NCBI GenBank assembly: GCA_035578135.1 | Contig: JAQJVK010000003.1 | Location: 23,245,253-23,309,252 of the forward strand | DNA length: 64,000 nucleotides | Direction: 5' to 3' | Source: Flexamia atlantica | Taxonomy: Eukaryota; Arthropoda; Insecta; Hemiptera; Cicadellidae | In this document: piece after piece, positions 22,754 through 34,300 of the stretch | How positions within the stretch are numbered: position 1 is the stretch's first letter | How the letters are laid out: every line of letters begins with the position of its first letter | Translations under genes and position numbers: made by a program | The notes under the pieces: generated by a model | Databases searched by the model: none | Seen by the model: only the letters and a program-made list of their open reading frames with translations | Told to the model about the DNA's origin: nothing

Positions 22754-23955
22754 AGTAAAGTACAACATTGTCTCACGAGGGAGACAATGTGCTTTACTAT
22801 CGAAATACACATGACGTTTTCCCCCAACGTGCAATAATAATACCGAATCTATAAACAACTATTTCATTAACTTAATAAGTAACAAACATTATTTATTTTG
22901 TTTCATTCTGCTACCAGCGCCAGCATCCGAGTAGCTGCAACCGTTCATGCACCAGCGATCAGCTGATTGTTGCAACGTTATTACATGCTTAATTCCTATA
23001 GATGTTTTCTCAGCTGATTGTAGTTAACACTTTGAACCCTGGGCGCTAAAATCTCATTTTACGTGCGTTACTGGCCAATTTTGGGGTTCAAATTAAAATT
23101 CGTAGCTTAATACATATATTTGTTACCCATATAAATTATATATCAAAATAAAGAGAAAAATATAACCTTTCAAATAATATAAATTTTATTACAGTTACAA
23201 TAAACAACAATTTTAGGATTCCACGTAAAACGGACATAAAAAAATGAAGAAAACAAAATTGCGACGGTAGTCACGTACATCACTCATATCAAATATATCT
23301 CTCATATTTTACATTAAACATGACAAAAACATTACGTAATAAAGTAACAACAAATCTTAGGCCCAAACACTTGTAAATATAAGTAAAATTACACTTTATT
23401 GGACGCCGACACAAACGTAAACAAAGTCAGCCATTACTGCAGACAACAAAGCGTCGTCAGCCGGTGACGCAAAGGATCAGCTGCAGACATTCGGATTTAT
23501 TTTTCTGCTGCTAAATAGATGGCTTTTTTGAGACCTTTGGATACTATAATCAATGCCAGATGATCAAGGAAGAGTTCCCTAGCAACGATTAGCGAAAATA
23601 CGTCGAATATACGTTGCTATGGAATTTAATTTCGCGGCCCGACCTATACTCGGGCTTCGTACACGGCGACATACGCCATGCCCCGAGCTATACTCGGGCT
23701 TAGGGTTCAAAGTGTTAACTTTATTCTTATTCGGTTATTCCTGCATTAAATCAGCTATTAGCGCCTGCATTCGTTGAGCTGCATTATATTTGCATGTGTG
23801 CGTGGATATTTGAAGGCGCTCTAATTTTTGAATTGGTTTACTTTGTCTCCCTTCGGGAGACGAAGTAATCATTTTACTCCCGTAGGAGACAAGTTATTAT
23901 TTTACTCACGCATTGCAAGGAGTAAAAAGCGTCTGAACATAGTAGGTGGGCGAAA
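22754..23955. repeat. Hairpin-ended repeat, interrupted by a MITE
   Basis: The left edge has a stem at 22754-22798 (AGTAAAG plus ACATTGTCTC paired with GAGACAATGT and CTTTACT). The right edge has a stem at 23838-23868 (TTACTTTGTCTCCC with GGGAGACGAAGTAA), a second short stem (TTTTACTC/GAGTAAAA) and ATAGTAGGTGG at 23939-23949. The two edges share the AGTAAAG...TTGTCTC stem sequence. The right edge resembles 97-215. A TTAA-flanked MITE sits inside. Class unknown. Confidence 0.45.
23028..23714. mobile_element. piggyBac-type MITE (687 bp, TTAA-flanked)
   Basis: The left terminus CACTTTGAACCCT and its inverse at the right end are both flanked by TTAA (23024-23027 and 23715-23718), the hallmark target of piggyBac transposases. 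A CTATACTCGGGCTT motif occurs twice near the right end (about 23643 and 23689). No transposase frame; non-autonomous. Confidence 0.7.
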
Positions 23956-24019
23956 AACTTATTTAGCAACTCAAGTATAGGATAAGCAGAATTTTAAAAT
24001 AATAACTAATAAAAATGCA

Positions 24020-24412
24020 GGGTAAGACTAATAAAAGGCAATGAAACTTTGCAGTTGTGTATTTGACACAGTAACAAACATTTAGATATGAATAACCGAC
24101 AGTTTGCGCATGTCAGGGGCCGATCCACGATGGAAATCTTGGTATTATTAAGTGTAGGCATGAGTTGCAACTTTAAGGAGCTGCAACCTCTGTCTGGATC
24201 ATCCTATTGCGACCGGGTTTCGACGTTGTATTACATTCTTAAAGACGTTTCATTGAGGTGAATGGGGTATGCTTACGCACTTAGCATTTCAAAACTTCCA
24301 TCGTGAACCGCCCCCGGGGCATGAAATCTATGTCGGTTAATCAAATCAAAATGTTTGTTATTGTCAAATACACAATTGCAAAGCTTCATTACATACTTAT
24401 TATTAGTAAGAC
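24020..24412. mobile_element. Foldback MITE with ~130-bp arms
   Basis: 24020-24165 is the approximate inverse of 24255-24412. Both contain TTGTGTATTTGAC, AACAAACATTT, TTAACCGACA-like and CACGATGGAA blocks in mirrored order. The short loop includes GCAACCTCTGTCTGG. The termini are diverged, so no target duplication can be called. Non-coding. Confidence 0.65.
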
Positions 24413-24607
24413 ATTTAAAATGTTTCAGACTTTTGCCCAACTCTTTGTAATAAAATTACAAATGTTTTTTTTGGATTAGTTAACAATAAACTTAAAAACG
24501 ATGAATCAAAATTCTACTATCGCTAAAAATGTCTTTGTTCTTCCAAATTAGCTTTAAATCAATTACTTTAGTTCAACTGTTCAGGCTGCCCTGAGAGGCT
24601 CTTAGTA

Positions 24608-27333
24608 CAGTAAAATTTGTCCAAAAAAAGACCAAACTGAAAAAAATTAGCCCCACCTTGAAACTTGGTATACAGGTCATCTTTAGGCTCTAATTGAAGA
24701 ATCCGATGAGTCCATAAAAATTCAGGGGGTGGAAGGCCCCTTTTTCGAGGGGTGTAGGGGGGGAAGGTTGTATTTTTTTGTAAATGTAATAACTCCGACG
24801 AAAAAGGTCCGATCCATTTAAAATTTGGTGTGGGCTTTTAAAACAGTATATTTTAACACTACATAAAAAATAAATTCGATCGTGTCATCCTAAGGGGTCC
24901 AAAAGGGGGATTTGACACCTCAAAAATGGGTTTTTTAATTTTTTGGTACCCAAAAATTAAAATTATGAAAATTTTGTTTTATATTTTGAATTCTGCTCAA
25001 AAAACCAAACAATTTAGTATTTTTAATTATTACTCTATGACCATTGGTTGCCGAGATATTGAAATTGGTAAACACAGTACGTTGTCCAATATAACCTCAA
25101 AATGTACAGAAACTTATAAATCCCGCTTATTTTTTATCATTTATCAACGATATTTCGAATTTGGCTTTCTATAGTTGAGTTTTAATGGATTTTGGCTCAT
25201 AAGTCCCACTTTTCTTCATCCCCTTGTCAGCAAACCTACATACTCATTTCCTATGTTATTTAAATGGGAAAACATTATGATATGTCAATTTCTCTTATAT
25301 TTCTGGTTCTAATGACAATAATGAAACAGTTTAAGACTTATTTTACTAGGAAAATCTTTGGCTTTAAGATTAACCATTAACAGATCTATTTGGTTGGGTT
25401 TAAGGCTAGTTGAAATGCTATTGAAATGCTAGTTGAAAGCTGTATTTTTTTAAATTATTTTTGTTATTAATTGTTAATAATGAATATCTCAGCTCTTAAG
25501 AAAGAGAATGCATTTATTTTAGTCTTGAATTGCTCCGTAAATTATTTTCTTTCATTTAGCCTATAATTTGATAAAATTTGTTTTGATTTGGATCAGTTAT
25601 AATGCGTAATTCAATTAAAAAATAAGTTTTTTTTAAGTTTTACTTACAGTGAAAGGGTGATACCTCCAGTTCTAAAGGAGATAAAAAGTTAGTTTTGGAC
25701 TCAAATTAAACAGGAATGTAGCAGCTTTAATATGATCTATTATTCGATAAAATTGGTTTTGGTTTGGCTCAGTTATAATGCGTAATTCACGGAAATAAAT
25801 ATTTTTTTTTAAGTTTTACTTACAGTGGAAGGGTGATACCTCCGGTTCTAAAGGAGATAGAAAGTTAGTTTTGGTCTCAAATTAAACAGGAATGTAGCAG
25901 CTTTAATATGAGCTATTATTCAATTAAAATTGGTTTTGGTTTGGCTCAGTTGTAATGCGTAATTCAATCAAAACAAATTTTTTTTTAAGTTTTACTTACA
26001 GTGAAAGGGTGATATCTCCGGTTCTAAAGGAGATAGAAAGTTAGTTTTGGTCTCAAATTAAACAAGAATGTATCAGCTTTAAAATGAGCTATTATTCGAT
26101 CAAATTGGTTTTGGTTTGGCTCAGTTATAATGCGTAATTCAATGAAAAAATAAAATTTTTTAAAGTTTTACTTACAGTGATAGGATGATACCTCCGGTTC
26201 TAAAGGAGATAAAACGTTTGTTATGGTCTTAAATCATTCAGTGAACCATTGGCTTTCATTGAAGCTATATATCATTTGAAACCGTTAATTTTAAGAGGAG
26301 CTATAAACCTTTAATTAAAATAAAATTTTTGAAAAATTTTGTTTTTATGACGATAAAACATTACAACTCCCTTCAATATCAACCAATCTACATGATTTAT
26401 AGGTCAAATGAGAGAAAATAATTTACAGAGCAATTCAAGACCAAAACAAATGCATTCTCTTTCTTAAGAGCTGAGATATTCAATATTAACAATCAAAAAC
26501 AAAAATAATTCAAAAATACAACATTGATAATAGCATTTCAACTAGCCTTAAACCCAACCAAATGAATCTGTTACTGGTTATTCTTAAAGCCAAAGATTTT
26601 CCAAGTAAAATAAGTCTAAAACTGTTCCATTACTTTCATTAGAACCGGAAATATAAGAGAAATTGACATATCATAATGTTTTCCCATTTAAATAACATAG
26701 GAAATGAGTATGTAGGTTTGCTGACAAGGGGATGAAGAAAAGTGGGACTTATGAGCCAAAATCCATTAAAACTCAACTATAGGAAGCCAAATACAAAATA
26801 TCGTTGATAAATGATAAAAAATAAGCGGGATTTATAAGTTTCTGTATATTTTGAGGTTATATTGGACAATGTACTGTGTTTACCAATTACAATATCTCGG
26901 CAATCAATGGTCATAGAGTAATAATTAAAAATACTAAATTGTTTGGTTTTTTGAGCTGAATTCAAAAAATAAAACAAAATGTTCAGAATTTTAATTTTTG
27001 GGTACCAAAAAATTAAAAACCCCATTTTTGAGGTGTTAAATCCCCCCTTAGAACCCCTTAGGATGACACGATCGAATTTATTTTTTATGAAGTGTTAAAA
27101 TATACTGTTTTAAAAGCCCACACACATTTTAAATGGATCGGACCTTTTTCACCGGAGTTATTGCATTTACAAAAAAATACAACCTTCCCCCCCTTCCCCC
27201 CTCGAAAAAGGGGCCTTCCACCCCCTGAATTTTTATGGACTCATCGGATTCTTCAACTAGAGCCTAAAGATGACCTATATACCAAGTTTCAAGGTGGGGC
27301 TAATTTTTTTTCAGACAAAGTTAGTTTTTACTG
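24608..27333. mobile_element. 2.7-kb palindromic TIR element with TA target (Tc1/mariner-like ends)
   Basis: The ends are CAGTAAAA and its inverse, each flanked by TA (24606-24607 and 27334-27335), as in the IS630/Tc1/mariner superfamily. Arms of about 950 bp (24608-25575 and 26380-27333) are highly similar inverted copies. Matching mirror-image 82-codon frames (24926-25174 plus, 26777-27025 minus) simply reflect the palindrome. The centre is four tandem ~176-bp units. No transposase. One internal module is shared with the 801-bp repeat. Confidence 0.75.
25580..26260. repeat. Four ~176-bp tandem units in the palindrome centre
   Basis: TTTTGRTTTGG begins units at about 25580, 25757, 25934 and 26109. 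Each is followed by CAGTTATAATGCGTAATTC, then GTTTTACTTACAGTG and TCTAAAGGAGATA. Units differ by a few substitutions and small indels. Confidence 0.85.
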
Positions 27334-27438
27334 TACTATCTACCGAATTTGAAAGTTTAGACTACATTGGCTTGGGAGAACAGGAATGTGTAGCGTGGTC
27401 GCGCGAGACCGGAGCCCCCAGTTATAGGTTAGGTTATA

Positions 27439-27625
27439 GAGTAGAACCTCGATAAGAAGACACTCGATAACACAAAAATATCGATAAGAAGTGCACTTTT
27501 CATGCCTCCTTAAAATTGTATTTGCACTTAATTTCTTTAAAAAATGAACCTCAATAAGAAAAGTTCCTTGATAACAAAACTGTTTTCATTATCCCCTTGA
27601 GAGTGTTCTTATCAACGTTCTACTG
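27439..27625. mobile_element. pogo/Tigger-like MITE (187 bp)
   Basis: Termini AGTAGAACCTCGATAAGAAG (left) and AGTAGAACGTTGATAAGAAC (inverse of the right), each next to TA. The right end begins CAGT; the left has G for C. The AGAACCTCGATAA-type TIR is characteristic of pogo/Tigger elements. No coding capacity. Confidence 0.65.
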
Positions 27626-28079
27626 TAATAATTTAACGATCTACCGAGTGACATCTCTTTCATTAAATAGTATAAAAACTGAATATCCGCTCTTTTTTAT
27701 TTTAGAATGAGAGCTGACGAAACTGCTAGCTTGTATTGTGATCTTTGGAACAAGCTACATTTGTGCGATCTCTTTACGTTACCCTTATAACTTGCTCCCT
27801 CTTTAAAAATATTTCCGAACATGTCACGTTTGATAGCTTATCCCTAATACTAGGGCGTAATTTGGCATGGGTAATGGGAATGCCAACCCCAATCTTAGAT
27901 TATTAAGTTTTTTTAATGAATAAATAGGCAATTAAAAGTTTAAAAAAATGTTACAGGACAAAGCATTTTTACCGCAATATAGGAAACAAGACATTCAGGA
28001 TTACAAATAAAAACACTCCACAGCTTTACAATATCTTCTTTTTCCCCAAGATGATTTCAGATAATTTCCAGATGTATTA

Positions 28080-28330
28080 TAACCAGAACGCAGCCTGCCT
28101 GGGAGCAGTCCAATATCAAGCAGCGCCGCGGCGGCTGCGGTCAGTCTTGACCGGCTTGTGACCGCAGAGTGGCGGTTGCGGCGCGTCGTTGCCATGGAGA
28201 CGGGTCGATGCCGCCGACCAATCAGAGACCAGCTCCCCCTCCCCCTCCCGCGCCGCAATCCCCACCACAGCTGAGCTCCAACAATGTCTCGTCCATTGTT
28301 GCCGTCAGCTGATTCTCGGTTCTGCTTTCT
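28080..28330. promoter_or_regulatory. CpG-rich promoter-like patch with CCAAT box and RFX X-box
   Basis: A sharp rise in GC and CpG against the AT-rich surroundings. It contains CCAATCA (28218-28224), a GC-box-like CCCCCTCCCCCTCCCG tract and GTTGCCATGGAGAC (28188-28201), an RFX X-box-like inverted motif. The layout resembles a TATA-less promoter, but I see no first exon with confidence on either side. Confidence 0.35.
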
Positions 28331-29378
28331 TAAACCTGTAACACCAATTTAAGTGTTAGTAATTATTTTAAATATCATTTATAAAAAACAATATGAATGA
28401 CTCTCAATATGACTGGGAAGGAAATACGCTTTCAAAATGCGATGATCTGACACCCTACGACGTCGCTCACCGTGTTCTGACGAGAAAACAGTAGACCCTA
28501 CGATGGTGTCATCGAGAGGGGACGGTCAAATGATTGTTTTTGGTGATCTTTAAGAGCTTTCCTGCAACTAATCCTGTTCCTGAAAATTTTGAACGGGTTG
28601 ATTCATCAATGTTTGGTTACTGAAGATAATCAAAGGCATATATTTTTAATTAATCTGGGAGAATATCGATAAATTTTATAAATATTTGCTAGATAAATAA
28701 ACACACATTTTTATTAATCATGTCAAGTGGTTTACATTGCCATAACTGGTTTTTGTGGGTAAATAAATTTAGTCCAAACTGTCATAGTTAAAATACAGAG
28801 GTAAAAATATTAAATAAAGGAAATACAAATAATATTATTCTTAGAAAACTTTTAATTATGAAGACTATAGCATAATTTAGTATCCCCAACATTAATTATT
28901 TTTTTAACCTCGTATTTTTATTGTTCTTCTTCGTCCAAACCTTTACTCCATAACATTACAAAATTAATAGGGAAGAAGTTTGTAACATAACATTCCCAGA
29001 ACATTTGTTATCTTTGAAAGTCAGAAAAGGGTGGAGAAGTTGCCTCAGGTCCAACTAATGAATAAAGTTGCTCTCCAAAACTTTCGCGGCAACTTTCCAT
29101 GGTGGCGGCGGCGGCAAGAAATGGAAAGGTGATGGATGATGTTAGGTTGGGGAAAGAGAGGGGCTGGGAAATAAATGTCCTGAAAGGTAGTCTGACATGC
29201 CCGGCAAACAAAAAAATGTACAACCTACTAAATTTTAAACAATAAAAATAATTGTTTCTTACAATTTTTGGAAAGTTTATATTTGTGATGTAATAAAATA
29301 ATACAGAGATCACCGCCATTCCTTATTACTTATTAATTTATAACAGAATTTCTATAAAATTTTGAGTTGTTAGCACTA
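28331..29378. other. No gene supported
   Basis: AT-rich DNA with a GC-richer spot at 29020-29190. That spot holds a (GCC)n run and, on the minus strand, a 30-codon frame in excellent Kozak context (ATG at 29098-29100). No homology or splice context supports a gene. Confidence 0.25.
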
Positions 29379-30374
29379 ATCAGAATCAGAATAAGAATCA
29401 GAATCAGAATAATTTTATTTCCACACCAAATTCAGTAAATTACAAAAATGAAAAACAATGGAAATTAGGCATCGCATGGGCCTAAAGGCTTGTGCGCGAT
29501 GCCGAGTCGTTAAAGCAAGAAATTGACGTGCTGTCAAAAATAAAATATATAAACAACTACCTGTCTTAATTTATTAGAATTAAACACTGAGATAAGACTT
29601 AAAATATTAGGTTAAGGCATTCTTTAGTTTTAGACCGCAGTTATTCAAGATTGTTCTCAGTTGTAAAAATGTAAATATTTCTATATTAGTTAAAACTTAA
29701 AAAAATAAGTAAGTAATAGCAACATTTCATAAATCAGGTAATAAAAAATTAGGGTAGACCACACAATTTGGCGTTAAATGGGAATAATTGGTAAATCGTC
29801 AGCAAAGTGTCAGTGTCAACGTCAGTCAACGTGTGGTGTAGATGGATGACAGGAGGGCCTCAGCAAAGCCGGGGCCGGTCTCCAACAGCCAGGCAGTCAC
29901 ACGCCGCTTGAACACGGCAACCGAACACCTCATGTCCCTTATCTCGCCAGGCAAATTCCTGCAGATAACGTTTGCTAAATAAAATGGATTTGTTCGGTTA
30001 AATGATTTTACAATAACGGGAACTTGAACTCCTACATTCTGACTATAGCGAGTAGGATACGAATGTAAAACAGGAGAAATGATATTGAATTCAAATTTTT
30101 TTAAATATATAAGAAGTGATTTGATAAAAATTTGCCTTACTGAAAGTACCCCAAGTTCTTGGAATAAAGCGTCTGAACTATATCTTCTATTCTTTCCTGT
30201 ACCAGATTTTAGTATTTGTTTTTGAATAATGAGCAAAGGATCGAGTAAAGATTTAAAAGTTCCCCCCCAAACAATAATACCATATTGTAGATGGGCCTCT
30301 ACATATGCATAGTATACTAATTTAAATTCGTTAACATTTAAAATATCATTTAACTGATGTGATACAAATATCAT
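29379..30374 (-). mobile_element. 5'-truncated LINE fragment with TGATTC-type tail
   Basis: A minus-strand insertion. Its 3' end is a run of GATTCT-like hexamers (29379-29412) after AATAAA-like sequence, a ~430-nt 3' UTR, and the last ~180 codons of the LINE protein. The 5' edge is abrupt against an (ATT/TACGTATT) microsatellite at 30372, as expected for incomplete reverse transcription. Confidence 0.75.
29826..30374 (-). pseudogene. LINE RT-protein C-terminal fragment (182 codons)
   Basis: The frame begins inside the post-RT thumb/connector region: LVYYAYVEAHLQYGIIVWG is the conserved Y.....S...YGi..WG block of CR1/Jockey-like LINE proteins. An IQK block, a LGVLSV block, SYPTR (the Y.TR motif) and a final VFKRRVTAWLL helix follow. 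No YADD or endonuclease domain is present, so it cannot be functional. It differs clearly from the big LINE, so it is a second LINE family. Confidence 0.75.
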
Positions 30375-30490
30375 TCTACGTAATTTATTATTATTTTATT
30401 ACGTATTGATTCTACGTATTATTATTATTCTACGTATTATTATTATTATTTTATTACGTATTTATTCTACGTAATTTATTTTACTAAACC
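30375..30490. repeat. (ATT)n / TACGTATT microsatellite
   Basis: Irregular tandem ATT with repeated TTCTACGTA phrases, next to the truncated 5' end of the LINE fragment. Confidence 0.7.
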
Positions 30491-31323
30491 AGGGTGCGAG
30501 TGAAAAAAGCATAACGTTACCAAAGTTCATACTTTTTGGATGATTTTTTTCTAACCATGTAAGCTTTAAATACCATATAGTACAAGTTGAAAAGTTTTAT
30601 GACTAATTAATGAGAATTTCATGAGATTTAAAATCGAAAACTCGCCATGACCAAGCTATATTTATATTAAAAAATTATTCCGTTTGAGGGCAATGAAACG
30701 AGAAACTGGATCTTTCAGTTCGTGGGCATTTCTCATGTATCTTTTAATATGATAGTTTGTGAATAGTATGAAATAGTAACTACATGACTTCAAGGAATAA
30801 AAATTTTGCTAAAAAATATTAATTTAAGTGAATAAACCAAAATTCAAAGCTAATTAGGCCTAATCCCATACAAACAAAACTAAAATCTTAATAAAGATCC
30901 CACTCGAAAAAGCCGGGGACAGAAGTAACAGCGCATAAAACAAGATCAACATATGGGAGAAGGCGCCTTTTATCCGACTACACGCACGCACGGGCCGGGG
31001 CACAATGACAGCTAATTATGCGAATTTCACGAAAGCCTGAATGGAAAACAGGGTTGGCGCATAAAGGTGACGAAATTAGCGAGCCGAGCGCGCAATGGTG
31101 GATAAAAGAGAAATAAAAACATGCTTGTTTGTCCCGGGTCATTTCGAATCGGGGATGAAATGATTGGCCGAGAGGTTTTGAGGGGGGCGTGTTAATTAAG
31201 TTTGCGAGTAGCCTGCTCTCCAGCGCCGCTCCGCTCGCTCTCAATCGGCGCTTGGGAAACGAGTGGGTAATGTGGAAACTAGCTTTGCCCTTCTAATTAG
31301 GCCGCGTCTAGGCGCGAATGGAA
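30491..31323. other. No gene seen; GC-rich patch at 30940-31320
   Basis: The first ~450 bp are AT-rich. The patch at 30940-31320 is GC-rich with several TTAATTAAG/CTAATTAG-type homeodomain core motifs and no coding frame. It directly abuts the satellite. Confidence 0.3.
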
Positions 31324-34300
31324 CCAGTGGCACGGAAGACTTCCAACACTGCTGGCTGCCACTCCGGTGTAGGTAGGCCTACTGAACTGTCGGGCGACAA
31401 CGTGCGGCCAGTGGCACGGAACACTTCCAACACCGCTGGCTGACACTCCGGTGTAGGTAGGCCTACTGAACTGTCGGGCGACAACGCGCGGCCAGTGGCA
31501 CGGAAGACTTCCAACACCGCTGGCTGCCACTCCGGTGTAGGTAGGCCTACTGAACTGTCGGGCGAACACGCGCGGCCAGTGGCACGGAAGACTTCCAACA
31601 CCGCTGGCTGCCTCTCTGGTGTAGGTAGGCCTACTGAACTGTCGGGCGAACACAAGCGGCCAGTGGCACGGAAGACTTCCAACACCGCTGGCTGCCACTC
31701 CGGTGTAGGTAGGACTACTGAACTGTCGGACGACAACGCGCGGCCAGTGGCATGGAAGACTTCCAACACCGCTGGCTGCCACTCCGGTGTAGGTAGGCCT
31801 ACTGAACTGTCGGGCGAACACGCGCGGCCAGTGGCACGGAAGACTTCCAACACCGCTGGCTGCCACTCCGGTGTAGGTAGGACTACTGAACTGTCGGGCG
31901 ACAACGCGCGGCCAGTGGTACGGAAGACTTCCAACACCGCTGGCTGCCACTCCGGTGTAGGTAGGACTACTGAACTGTCGGGCGAACACGCGCGGCCAGT
32001 GGCACGGAAGACTTCCAACACAACTGGCTGCCACTCCGGTGTAGGTAGGCCTACTGAACTGTCGGGCGACAATGCGCGGCCAGTGGCACGGAAGACTTCC
32101 AACACCGCTGGCTGCCTCTCTGGTGTAGGTAGGCCTACTGAACTGTCGGGCGAACACGCGCGGCCAGTGGCACGGGAGACTTCCAACACCACTGGCTGCC
32201 ACTCCGGTGTAGGTAGGCCTACTGAACTGTCGAGCGAACACGCGCGGCCAGTGGCACGGAAGACTTCCAACACCACTGGCTGCCACTCTGGTGTAGGTAG
32301 GCCTACTGAACTGTCGGGCGACAATGCGCGGCCAGTGGCACGGAAGACTTCCAACACCACTGGCTGCCACTGTGGTGTAGGTAGGACTACTGAACTGTCG
32401 GGCGACAATGCGCGGCCAGTGGCACGGAAGACTTCCAACACCACTGGCTGCCACTCTGGTGTAGGTAGGCCTACTGAACTGTTGGGCGACAATGCGCGGC
32501 CAGTGGCACGGAAGACTTCCAACACCACTGGCTGCCACTCTGGTGTAGGTAGGCCTACTGAACTGTCGGCGACAACGCGCGGCCAGCGGCACGGAAGACT
32601 TCCAACACCACTGGCTGCCACTCCGGTGTAGGTAGGCCTACTGAACTGTCGGGCGAACACGCGCGGCCAGTGGCACGGGAGACTTCCAACACCACTGGCT
32701 GCAACTCTGGTGTAGGTAGGACTACTGAACTGTCGGGCGAACACGCGCGGCCAGTGGCACGGAAGACTTCCAACACCGCTGGCTGCCACTCCGGTGTAGG
32801 TAGGACTACTGAACTGTCGGGCGAACACGCGCGGCCAGTGGCACGGAAGACTTCCAACACCGCTGGCTGCCACTCCGGTGTAGGTAGGACTACTGAACTG
32901 TCGGGCGACAACGCGCGGCCAGTGGCACGGAAGACTTCCAACACAACTGGCTGCCACTCCGGTGTAGGTAGGCCTACTGAACTGTCGGGCGACAATGCGC
33001 GGCCAGTGGCACGGAAGACTTCCAACACCGCTGGCTGCCACTCTGGTGTAGGTAGGCCTACTGAACTGTCGGGCGAACACGCGCGGCCAGTGGCACGGGA
33101 GACTTCCAACACCACTGGCTGCACCTCCGGTGTAGGTAGGCCTACTGAACTGTCGGGCGACAATGCGCGGCCAGTGGCACGGAAGACTTCCAACACCACT
33201 GGCTGCCACTCCGGTGTAGGTAGGCCTACTGAACTGTCGGGCGACAATGCGCGGCCAGTGGCACGGAAGACTTCCAACACCACTGGCTGCCACTCTGGTG
33301 TAGGTAGGCCTACTGAACTGTCGGGCGACAAATGCGCGGCCAGTGGCACGGAAGACTTCCAACACCACTGGCTGCCACTCTGGTGTAGATAGGCCTACTG
33401 AACTGTCGGGCGACAATGCGCGGCCAGTGGCACGGGTGACTTCCAACACCGCTGGCTGCCACTCCGGTGTAGGTAGGCCTACTGAACTGTCGGGCGACAA
33501 CGCGCGGCCAGTGGCACGGGAGACTTCCAACACCGCTGGCTGCCACTCCGGTGTAGGTAGGCCTACTGAACTGTCGGGCGACAACGCGCGGCCAGTGGCA
33601 CGGGAGACTTCCAACACCGCTGGCTGCCACTCCGGTGTAGGTAGGCCTACTGAACTGTCGGGCGACAACGCGCGGCCAGAGGCACGGAACACTTCCAACA
33701 CCGCTGGCTGCCACTCCGGTGTAGGTAGGCCTACTGAACTGTCGGGCGACAACGCGCGGCCAGAGGCACGGAACACTTCCAACACCGCTGGCTGCCACTC
33801 CGGTGTAGGTAGGCCTGCTGAACTGTCAGGCGACAACACGCGGCCAGTGGCACGGGAGACTTCCAACACCGCTGGCTGCCACTCCGGTGTAGGTAGGCCT
33901 ACTGACCTGTCGGGCGACAACGCGCGGCCAGTGGCACGGGAGACTTCCAACACCGCTGGCTGCCACTCCGGTGTAGGTAGGCCTGCTGAACTGTCGGGCG
34001 ACAACACGCGGCCAGTGGCACGGGAGACTTCCAACACCGCTGGCTGCCACTCCGGTGTAGGTAGGCCTACTGAACTGTCGGGCGACAACACGCGGCCAGT
34101 GGCACGGGAGACTTCCAACACCGCTGGCTGCCACTCCGGTGTAGGTAGGCCTGCTGAACTGTCGGGCGACAACACGCGGCCAGTGGCACGGAACACTTCC
34201 AACACCGCTGGCTGCCACTCCGGTGTAGGTAGGCCTACTGAACTGTCGGGCGACAACACGCGGCCAGTGGCACGGGAGACTTCCAACACCGCTGGCTGCC

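Noticed and set aside
24926..27025. Two nearly identical 82-codon frames in opposite orientation
   Set aside because: Mirror images in the arms of the palindromic element. The homologous block of the 801-bp repeat is not open in that frame.
27421..27436. TTAGG-like telomeric repeat
   Set aside because: Only about two units (TAGGTTAGGTTA), within chance expectation.
29008..29100. 30-codon frame with excellent Kozak context (minus)
   Set aside because: The Kozak match comes from a (GCC)n run. It is very short, with no homology or splice context.
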